Shown: one piece after another, positions 55,703 through 64,000 of the stretch | How the letters are laid out: every line of letters starts with the position of its first letter | How positions within the stretch are numbered: position 1 is the first letter of the stretch | From: Opeltia flavorubescens | Lineage: Eukaryota; Ascomycota; Lecanoromycetes; Teloschistales; Teloschistaceae | DNA length: 64,000 nucleotides | Direction of reading: 5' to 3' | Assembly: GCA_000442125.1 (NCBI GenBank) | Contig: KE546983.1 | Coordinates: 62,001 to 126,000 of the forward strand | Program-made: the position numbers and the translations under genes | Notes under the pieces: model-generated | Told to the model about the DNA's origin: nothing | Database searches by the model: none | What the model saw: the letters and a program-made list of their open reading frames with translations, nothing else

Positions 55703-56464
55703 CTAACGAATAATCTTCACCGGCAGAACAGGGAGTTTAAAGCCCTCAGGTTTGTCCCAATACAATATAGCCGGATCTGGGTTTTTGGTGGCAGAGATGT
55801 GGTTAGGAACCTTGGTCACCCAAAGCTGAAGGTCGGTTTCCTTGGCCTGCAGCTCCGGCGCGGCGCACAGCAGAAAAGATAAGATGGCAACGCGAGGATT
55901 GTAGCAGTCCTCATTGTAACCCTTCCACGTGAAATCATCAAAGACCATGGTACCTCCCACGTCGAGCATCCGCCAGCAGAGCACTGCATCATGCAGCACA
56001 TCCAAGGCAACGTGGGAAGCATCAATGTAAACGAAATCAAACCGGGCACCCTCTCTCCGGAGCGTCATCAAGGCGTCGTCGCTCGTCGCTTCCATCACGT
56101 GCAACTTCGAAACATGCTCGCATTGGGAAACGTTGGACCAGAAGCGGCTCTTCAGCGAAGTAAGCCCGTAGGTATCGCTGACGTCTCCTTGGTGCTCCAT
56201 GCCGCCGGCGAAGGTGTCAATGACAGTCATGGTTGATTCGGGGTGGCTCAAAAGATTGTCCAGGATCCACGTGGTCGAGGCGCCTTCGAACGCGCCGACT
56301 TCCAGAACGCGAAGCTGCTGCCCGCGCAGCGATCTGGTGAGCTCTTCCCAGTCGGGGCGAACCTCCTCGAACCAAGGCTGCTGAAAGGAGAATCGGCTTC
56401 GGCGAGGGTCCTGGGGAGGACTCGAGGGGGTTACAGTCGAGCGGGTATCTGCGGTGGAGGACAT
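55703..56464 (-). CDS. Class I SAM-dependent methyltransferase (Methyltransf_24 type)
   Basis: This single-exon gene encodes 253 aa from ATG 56464 (MSSTADTRS). The frame is open further upstream to 56725, but that extension reads like untranslated leader. Motif I is VLEVGAFEGAS (53-63), followed by the acidic residue after the second strand in MTVIDTFAGG (79-88). FDFVYIDASHVALDVLHD (142-159) and GGTMVFDDFTWKG (170-182) carry the DxxH and DD features of metal-dependent, O-methyltransferase-like enzymes of this family. Length and motif spacing are normal. The substrate is unknown. The divergent neighbour is a GT2 glycosyltransferase 717 bp away, and an MFS transporter follows. A small metabolic cluster is possible but not shown. 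Confidence 0.88.
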   Translation of the reverse strand: MSSTADTRSTVTPSSPPQDPRRSRFSFQQPWFEEVRPDWEELTRSLRGQQLRVLEVGAFEGASTTWILDNLLSHPESTMTVIDTFAGGMEHQGDVSDTYGLTSLKSRFWSNVSQCEHVSKLHVMEATSDDALMTLRREGARFDFVYIDASHVALDVLHDAVLCWRMLDVGGTMVFDDFTWKGYNEDCYNPRVAILSFLLCAAPELQAKETDLQLWVTKVPNHISATKNPDPAILYWDKPEGFKLPVLPVKIIR

Positions 56465-57181
56465 GTTGCAGGTTGAGAGATGAAAGAAGATGGAAGCAGA
56501 AAATGGAAGAAAGAGCGGGGGAATAGGCAAGAAGTGCAAGCAACAGAAGTGATTGGAGCGGGTAGACCTGCTTTGCTTTGATCTGTGCGACAGCAGAGCT
56601 GCATTACATGGCCGCATATATGCACTGTCGTACAGATCATTACCTCCATTGGATGCCTCAACGTGAGAAAGACGAAGTGCGGGGTCAAGTAAAGCTCGGA
56701 TAGGCGAAAGGAGATTACTGCACAAAATCTTTTACGAGTCGATGGTGTATACCTGTCAAACGAATGCGCTTGTGTATGAGTTTAATTAGCTCGTCGAAGA
56801 AATCCATGGAGAATGAAGAAAGAAGAAAACAGCCAAGAGTTGGTGTTGAAGCACAGATACCTATTTTGGCATAGTGAGGCTGAGTAGCCGCTGCTTGGCG
56901 TAATGCGCGCATGTGATTCGATAGAAGGAAAATAACTAATCAATATTCAAATGCATGAATGGAACCTTCCTAAGCACTTACAGCAATCTTCTCGTGCATG
57001 GCTCTAATGCATGGTTAGATGCGTTGCTGTACCCCTAGGACAATGACGACTGGCTTTACCACGGGCCCGATCTCCGCCTTCTTATCACCTTCATCTCCAT
57101 TTGGGTTAAATCCCCACCCACTCGAGTATAGAATCTCTTGCACTGCCTTTTTCACCTTCGCCATGCTGACCACTCTGGACC
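56465..57181. promoter_or_regulatory. Divergent intergenic region of methyltransferase and GT2 genes
   Basis: These 717 bp lie between the two start codons and must contain both promoters. The methyltransferase side is pyrimidine-rich on the coding strand just before the ATG. No specific binding site was identified. Confidence 0.6.
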
Positions 57182-59375
57182 ATGTCTTCTCCGCCTGTCA
57201 CGGCCGAGTTCCACCATGGTGCGTACACCATTCAACAAGCTGCAGCAAAACCACTTCCCCAGAGATTTCATCCTCGCACTGTGAGGTATATCAATCTTAT
57301 GACTTGGGTTTTGTGGTTCTCTTATATTCTGTTCCAATTGAACTTCGCCCGCCTCCTCCAAAACGAAACACCGATTTTCCTCTGGCGCATGTGGACCTGT
57401 GTGTTGGCCGAAATCTGCCTGACGGTTCAGGAATCGGTGTTGGCCCTGGATATACTTCTATTCCAGTTTGCCGTACATGACGACAACCCCAGCCGCCCGA
57501 ACTATCGACTGACCGGTACCTCGGCTCCGACCGTTGATGTCTTTGTCACGTGCTGCGGGGAGCCCCTTGATGTCATCGCCGATACTGTTGCAGCAGCGGG
57601 GGCACAAGATTATCCTCCGCAGCGAATGCGCGTTTTCATCCTGGACGATGGTCGTAGCGAGCAGCTCCGAGACGCCGCGGGCCGATGGAGTACGACGTCG
57701 GCGAAGAAGCACGGTCCCCAGATTCACTATCTCTCCAGGAAGCTGAAACCAGGTGCCAGCTCCCATTTCAAAGCTGGAAACCTTCGCTTTGGCCTTGAAG
57801 AGACCAAACGTCTGGGAGGGTCCGAGTTCGTCGCCTCTCTGGACGCTGATATGATTCCAGCACGCGACTGGTTGCGGAGATTGATCCCTCACATGATTCT
57901 TGATGGTGGCCTGGCTATGGCAAACATTCCACAGGTGGTCCTAGCAGACACTCTTTCAAATATCATTGGCTAACTCGGATTTCAGTACTACTACAACCTC
58001 CCGGACGACGACCCATTGGGCCAGCAAACCGACTTTGATATCTTATTCACCATCGTCGAACCTTTAAACGATCGCTTCGGCGCAGTAATGTGTACAGGGA
58101 CTGGATTTGTCGTCCGAAGAAGCGCCCTCGAAGATATCGGAGGCTGGCCTTTCGCAGAAGCCGGAGAAGATCTCATGTGCTCCTCGACATTAAGCAATGC
58201 GGGTTGGAAGGTTGGCTTTGTTGGGGAAGCTTTGCAGCATGGACTTGCCCCGGCGTCCTTGCAGGCATACGTGAAGCAGAGAATACGCTGGGTACGCTAC
58301 TTTTCCCGGCGGCGGTGCCGACTATCGACAAAATAGTTGACTTTTAACAGATTGACGCCGATATAGAAGTACATAAACGGTTCGGGTTCTATCTGCCTGG
58401 ACTCTTGGAACCAACTTCAAAGATGCCTTGGGGTCTCAGATTCGTGGGGATATCCATGGCCATAAGGAACTACGCTTCAATAACGAACATTTTATCTTTG
58501 ATTCTCCTACCCATAGCCACCTTTCCCTCCCAAATGAATAGACATGGTTCTATCGTTTCCGACGAGCACTCCGGCTCTTGGTCTTGGCTGCGGAGCCTGT
58601 TCCTGGTAGCATACCTAGCCCGCAAGCTAAACAACTTCGTCCTGTATCATAATGTAGGGCTTCAACGTCTGGCCATTCTACAAAGCGTGGATATATGGTG
58701 TGCGCCTTGTAAGTTCAAACCCCGCACTCCCTCCGCCAAAACATTCTCCGAGCAGACACCAACCGCAAGACCCCCCCCCCTCTCTCTCTCTCCCATATCC
58801 TCGCTAACAAGCCCCCCCTTCACCCAGACGCCGCAACCCGCAGCATCCTCTCCCTCCTCCCCTCCGCCTTAAACCCAATAGTCTTCCAATCCAGCGGCAC
58901 CATCCTCTCCCCCACCAACGAGCGCTCCCTCCACCACCGCACCCCTCTCCCCTACCGCCTCCTAACACCCTCCCTCCTTTTCAACCTCCTCTACATAATC
59001 TACGCTTCCATCCCTTTCCTCCTGCACCTGACAGCGCCCGCGCACGTTGTTACTACGACCCCGCCTCCAACCGCCGATAATAATCACGATACTACTACCT
59101 CTACTCCCCCAAACCGCGGAATAATATTCCTATTCCCAGGCGCGCTGATAAAACTGCTCGTTTCCATCTATAGAGTCTCCGTGCCGCTGAGGTATATGCT
59201 CGAGCCGCCGAGTGTGCCGGAGAGGGAGGAGTTGATGGAGGTGGATGGGAGGGGGGGGAGGCGGCCGAGGAAGAGGATAGGTTTGGAAAAGGGGGGTGAG
59301 GGTAGGAGGGGTATTGGTGTGTCGGAGGTGGATGTGGCGGAGATGCTTCTGATTTGGTGGTGTTATTTTCGGTAG
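57182..59375 (+). CDS. Cellulose synthase-like GT2 family glycosyltransferase
   Basis: Four exons, 57182-57934, 57986-58291, 58351-58708 and 58828-59375, give 654 aa. The introns are 51, 59, 119 nt, all GT..AG, and each removal preserves frame and homology. Two N-terminal membrane helices (about 36-56 and 70-97) precede the catalytic domain: VDVFVTCCGEP (118-128), FILDDGRS (152-159), SLDADMIP (219-226, the DxD), GEDLMCSS (311-318, replacing the usual TED start while keeping ED) and VKQRIRW (347-353, QxxRW). Further membrane helices follow (about 390-410, 425-450, 510-525 and 565-580). This is a processive polysaccharide-synthase fold at a membrane using a nucleotide sugar. The polymer is unknown. 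The basic, Gly-rich C-terminus is unusual. The gene converges with the MFS gene. Confidence 0.88.
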
Positions 59376-59804
59376 TGCGTGGAGCGGATGAGGCTGTGGG
59401 GTTGGAGCGACGGCAAGCCGGGGGGGCGGGGAGGGAGGGCTGATGGAGAAGGTCAGAGGGGAAAATGGCGAGAGAGCTGCAGCCTTGTTTATTTGTTCCC
59501 ACCTGGAATTGTTGATATTGCTCGTCCATGTCTATATACTCTGCCATGGATGATGGCCTTTTGAACGGTCTTTCTTTCCCATTTTGGTATTTTAATAGCA
59601 GAGTAAGGAAAAATCTTTACTGGGTAGGAATACGGAAGGGGAAGGAGATAGGATCCGAGGGGTACGACGCATGTTGATCTAGTCAAGATATATATACCAG
59701 TAGCGAAAATCGCAATTATTAGAAATCCGCAATAATATGATCTAATAACTCTCCGGAAACCACGCTTTTTTCCAGTTGATTCTCGGCCAAACCCCCCACC
59801 TCAA
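59376..59804. other. Convergent intergenic region
   Basis: 3' flanks of the GT2 (+) and MFS (-) genes. Long G-rich and T-rich tracts. No gene seen. Confidence 0.6.
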
Positions 59805-61500
59805 TCAAGTCCGCCCACATTCTTCTTCTCCACCGCTTCCGTTATCCCTCCTCCTCCTCTCTCCGTTCCCATTCTTGCTCAATGTAAAAAGCTTGCGATT
59901 CCTGCAAAGTCCATGTCCTCCGGTAACGAACAGGGTCAAAATTAACAAAATAGAGCTCAAAAAACCCATAACAACCGCCATAACCGGCCAGCCAAACCGC
60001 GCTCGAATAAAGCCAGCATAGAGCGGTCCCACCATCGAGCCCCCCGCAAACGCACAGCTGAGAAGCCCATAAGCTTGAGCGTTAGCCCCGTGAGGACCGA
60101 AGATCCCAGGGCTTGCAGACTCGATTTCTTGCACCGCGGAGGAGATTTCCTTGATAAAGGCCGGGTTCAAGAGAGTGACCGAACTCCCGATCGAAGCACT
60201 CAGCAGCCCGAGCTTTATAAAAGGTGAGGTCACGCCCGGGTGGATCAGCCGTAGGAGAACCAAGGTCGGTGTCAGTAGCAAGAGGCCACTTGCAGCGGGC
60301 AGCTTTGTGCCGAATCGATCTGTTAGCGCTCCGGTGATGGGCGATAGTAGCGCAGGTAGTGCTAGGATCAGAAACAAGCAGGCGGATTGTGTGGCATTGA
60401 AGCCGAAAATGTCATGGACATAAACGGGCAGGACGCTGTTGAAGCCTGTCGTGAAGCTATTTACCGTGAATAGACATACAACGGCAACCAAAAAGCGTGG
60501 CGAAGAAAGCAGGATTAGACTGGAAGAGCCGTCGCCCGACCTTGGCTGCGCTTTTGGCAGAAGAGATTCCGTCTCCGTTAAAATTCTTTGCGATCCATGT
60601 AGATCTGCATTCGGAAACCGATGACTCTTGCTCGTATCTTGGCCTGCTGCTGGGACGAAGCCTCTGCCATCGGTACCGTAAGTAATATTGCCAGTCACGT
60701 CCACCGATAGCGACGTCAAGTTAGGAGATTCCACAGGATGTGACTCGAAAGATACACGCTTTTCAACGATAACTGCAAAACGCAGGGCGATGTCGAGACC
60801 AATCATAGCAAACGCCGGAAGGAAAACGGAAAAATAGCCTTCATGGTTGTATATGAAACCTCCGGCCACGGGGCCCAAGAGAACACCTACAGTAATACTC
60901 ATGCTGGTGTATCCTGAGGCCTTGCCCATCCCATCGTTCCCAACGGTATCAACGAGAAGTGCACTGCCAATTGTGAAAACGACGGCGCTTGATAGCCCTT
61001 GCAAGAGACGTGCTAAAAGGAGAATATATATTGTGGTTCCGAGGGCAAAGCAAAGGGTGGATGTTCCCAATATCACCAGGCCGAAGACGAAAGGTGTCTG
61101 TCGACTTGGACTCTTATCTCCAATCCAAGCAAGAAACACTAAGGATATTCGTCACGTTAGCCTGAACAGTGGTCGTCTACTGTACTGCCCATCCGTGCAT
61201 TCAATTTGGTCAAAAATTGGAAACCAGAAAGGTACGTCTCTTGGAGCACGAAAGCACACGGCAACCTGGGAAATAATGAAAGTGTAACGTACGCGATCCA
61301 AGCATCTGAGCTCCACCAAACGAGGCCAGCAGAACAGAATTCCACCTCTGCACATCCTCCTGCGCAAACCCAACGCGCTCCGAGAGAGCATAGGGGAGCA
61401 CAGGAAGGATGAGATTTGCCAAGAACATGTCCGTGAGCATGGCAACGCACACCACGAAAGTTATGAAGGCTTTAGAGGACCGGAACTTGTGGGTGACCAT
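59805..61500 (-). CDS. MFS transporter (DHA1-like)
   Basis: Two exons on the minus strand, 61293-61500 and 59805-61138, are separated by a 154-nt intron (GTACGT..CTAAC..TAG) and give 513 aa. The ATG at 61500 starts MVTHKFRSSK, followed by helix 1 (FITFVVCVAMLTDMFLANLI). The intron falls after MLGS, before LFLAWIGDKSPSRQ, which is the loop 2-3 signature. Then come repeated hydrophobic helices, RLLQGLSSAVVFTIGSALL, SITVGVLLGPVAGGFIYN (motif C-like) and a second half beginning near LILLSSPRFLVAVVCLF. About 12 membrane helices are expected, with a central cytosolic loop. It resembles drug:H+ antiporters of the vesicular-amine or TetA-like group. The basic and Gly-rich tail is disordered. It may export a product of the neighbouring genes, but this is inference. 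Confidence 0.9.
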
Positions 61501-62317
61501 TGTAAGGGTGTGCTGGGAAACGTACAGGATTGTTGTGTGGGAGGGGACAAGTGATTCGTTTCAACAACAGCGGTAGGTACAACCAGCCCCCCCCGCACTT
61601 CGTGGAATAAGAAACCGACCTGCGTCATCTAACAGCATGGCGAGGTCAATTGACTTTCTTGCCGGGCATGACCGGAGACGCGAATCTGTAAGTTTATCTT
61701 CGGCTGAGCACGAACCAGCTCATTGGCGCTAATAGCGCGGAAATCCGGACAAAATGGACTGGACCGCATAGGTAGTAGGGTAAGGGCTCCTCCTCACCCA
61801 CAGCCAGCCAGTATACACGGAAATCTCCCACCGCCACAGCTTCTCGAAAGCCACGTCGGGGAGAATTCGGGCTGCATCTGCTGTGCAAGACCAGCGGGAC
61901 TTTTTAACCAATGCCACACGCGCTGGGGTTTAGAGAAGTGCAAAATAGGCATTAGCCTAGGGTATCGTGAGTGACTGAATCAGTATATTGAAAACCAGGT
62001 CAGACCACCTGAATAGCAGTGCCAATTCTCAAAAGGGCCCTAGATCTGTGGCGACTGGAGACACCTGGCCCCCGTCAGTATTCCTTTACTGCAAATGCTA
62101 GAGGAGTGAGGACCTACGACCGATAAAATCAAGAACGGCAAGTCGTGGATAATGGTTGATCTCCGAAACTTTAGGCAAGTTGAGGCGAGCCTAGTATCGG
62201 CCGCTCAATCGCTAAATGGTGGACTTCCAGTCGGGATACTGCTCTCAGCTGGCAGCAGGAGGAGAGTTTTGGGTCAGACGTTTAGTAATAGGTATCTTGA
62301 AGTCTCGAATTATCCTC
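61501..62317. other. No supported gene
   Basis: Upstream region of the MFS gene and 3' flank of the HNH_2 gene. Short overlapping frames without motifs. Confidence 0.5.
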
Positions 62318-64000
62318 TTATCCTACCTTATCCTTTATCGCAGAGTCATCCTCCTTCTTCAGTCCACACCAACCAATCATCCTCCCAAAATCCTCATCAG
62401 TACCCACGTACTCCCCATACCGATTAGGTTCATCCATCCCACCGACCCACTCCTGATGCTGCAAATCGTCTTCGTATTCTTGTGGATCGTACCCGAGGTG
62501 CTTCTCAAAAGTGGTGTTGTGATATCAGTCTAGCTGGTCTTCCCACCATTCCATTACTTTTGACTTTGCTCTTTCTTGCTTGAGGCCCTTTGCACGAACG
62601 AGCTCGTGGCGCTTGAATTCGGCCACCGTACGGCAGTTTTTGGAAGAGCATTTGATGTCGGCCAGAGCAAGTGGGGGAGAGTTGACTGTGCTTGAGGATG
62701 ATTTACTTGGTCCGGTTAAGATCTCGATGAGGCACGTGCAAGGGATCTCGTTCAAGTCGTCCGAATCCTGCTTGAGTCGTTTGGATGGTGGAGCGCTGCT
62801 ATAGTACGCAGGCGGAGGGTCGTCTTTTTCGTTTTCGCAATCCGACGAAGATTTCCTACCCTTGTTGCCAGCATTCCAAACAGGCCTTGAATTATCGCAG
62901 CAATCCACTTCAGCGTCATCAGGACGGCGACGTTTCGGACTTTGGCTCTTCTTCCGCGTCCCTGGGATAGGAAATCTCTCTACGGCCCACGCGCCGCCAA
63001 TTTTGTCGCCGGCTGGGTTCTCGGTACCGACGGATTGCCCAATCAACCATTTTTTTTGATAGTTGTTCACGAATAGAAGGAGGAGGTAAAAGACAGCCCT
63101 TGCGAATCCAGCTAGAAGATAGTATGAATTCACACCGTGCAGTGACCGCAACTCGACGTTATAGTGTTGAGAACCCATCTCTTCAGGCGTGTCCAGGTAG
63201 ATGAAGCACCATCTAGTGTGTAATGTTCCGGGCACTTTCTTGGGGACGATGGTCCATCTAAAAGAATCATAGGCAGTGTGAATATCTTGGCGTAAGACGA
63301 AAAGGTTGGCTGAATTCTCTGTTGAACTGTTGTCACAGCTGTACTGGCCCATATCATTCTTCGCAAACCATTCATTGTCTTTGGTAGGTATGATATGAGG
63401 AACTTCAAATACCCCCGAGGTGCCGGTCAATCGACAAGACCCGTCCCGTGATCGGACTTCGTATGCTATTGCCGAAATTGCGCGCGAGGTAAACTGGTAA
63501 TAGCCTCGGGGGATAAGTGGCCAGCAGTCTGGGAAGTTTTCGTGTGGGAACAGCCAGTCTTAGAAGGATGGGACAATAGGGTACGGTGATGGTAGCGCAC
63601 AGGATGGGCAAACTGGTGATGCGCCTGCTTAGGCCGGACCTATAGTACCATCCACACATTAGCTTTGCGATGCTATCCGAGAGACTTCACTCACTAGGAG
63701 GCTGTTGTAGACGTGGGTGGGGATGGAAGTAGTAGCGGCGGCCTTGCAGAGCGTGGTGGAGATCGTCTGTTATTGGGGGTCCAGCGGCTGTGGTAGAGAG
63801 ATATCCCTGGAAGCTGTTGTTCGCTACGATGGCACAGGCGGTTAATGCGATAAGATGATGAAGACCTCCGCCTGCTCTGTCGTATGCTGGAAAGCGAAAG
63901 AGAAGATTTGAATTGCCTGGCATTCCAGGATGGCGAAGCTCAATGGTGCAATTGGCAGGAAAGTTGGGCCATCGGGGCTGCTCGTAACATGGATCTATTG
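62318..64000 (-). pseudogene. HNH_2 nuclease-like gene with two in-frame stops (third copy, 5' end outside window)
   Basis: Minus strand: exon from beyond 64000 to 63695, a 70-nt intron (63625-63694, GTGAGT..CTAAT..CAG), then exon 63624-62318. The N-terminal part has IELRHPGMPGNSNLLFR, AYDRAGGGLHHL and TACAIV, matching the 6706-8244 gene. Exon 2 reads LPSPYPIVPSF, then TAA at 63560-63562, then DWLFPHENFPDCW in the same frame. SCRLTGTSG, VPHIIPTKDNEWF (HNH His kept, preceding Ala changed to Pro), LRQDIHTAYD and WTIVPKK follow. A TGA at 62525-62527 is again followed in frame by YHNTTFEKHLGYDPQEYE, up to TAA 62318-62320. CAA to TAA is a one-step explanation for the first stop. A truncated or edited product cannot be excluded. 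Confidence 0.8.

Noticed and set aside
57971-57973. Apparent in-frame stop in the GT2 gene
   Set aside because: It lies inside a well-formed 51-nt intron (57935-57985), and homology resumes exactly after the CAG acceptor. It is not a nonsense mutation.
59101-59547. Minus-strand Pro/Ser-rich frame
   Set aside because: It is mostly antisense to the last exon of the GT2 gene, and its Pro/Ser composition follows from the GC-rich coding strand.

Overview
This window is nuclear DNA of a filamentous ascomycete (Pezizomycotina). The evidence is short spliceosomal introns (51-154 nt) with GT..CTAAC/CTGAT..AG signals, fungal-only protein families, a degraded beta-tubulin fragment, and a 3.5 kb AT-saturated transposon that looks RIP-mutated (CpA/TpG almost gone, CpG kept). 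Class or genus cannot be read from the sequence. I saw no tRNA, rRNA or CRISPR array.

Layout. 1-3.9 kb: relics only (AT-hook/coiled-coil and beta-tubulin pseudogenes). 3.9-10.6 kb: an APH-type kinase, a membrane RING protein, then a divergent pair, an HNH_2 nuclease-like gene (-) and a PD-(D/E)XK nuclease-like gene (+). 10.6-15.6 kb: sparse, with a small WW-domain gene assembled here from three exons. 15.6-18.7 kb: two tandem DUF7924-like paralogues, one with an altered active-site Glu and one with an in-frame stop. 19.5-26.1 kb: a broken unknown gene, an unknown coiled-coil gene and a second, broken HNH_2 gene. 27.0-27.8 kb: an AT-hook/coiled-coil gene, followed directly by the transposon (27888-31440). 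33-48 kb: more broken genes, including a large kinase-like gene with two in-frame stops, plus an intact third DUF7924-like gene with a long disordered N-terminus. 50-53 kb: a tandem pair of RING paralogues. 55.7-61.5 kb: better conserved metabolic genes (SAM methyltransferase, four-exon GT2 glycosyltransferase, MFS transporter). 62.3 kb to the end: a third HNH_2 gene with two in-frame stops, running off the right edge.

The main theme is an accessory region rich in fungal nuclease-like families (HNH_2 x3, PDDEXK_12-like x1, DUF7924-like x3) and kinase-like families. Many members are spoiled by one or two isolated stop codons while the frame and the homology continue on both sides. I found nine such stops in seven loci. 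They may be young pseudogenes made by C-to-T mutation or light RIP; rescue by readthrough or mRNA editing is a testable alternative. Functional links between these genes are inference. The family names come from motif recognition and were not searched.
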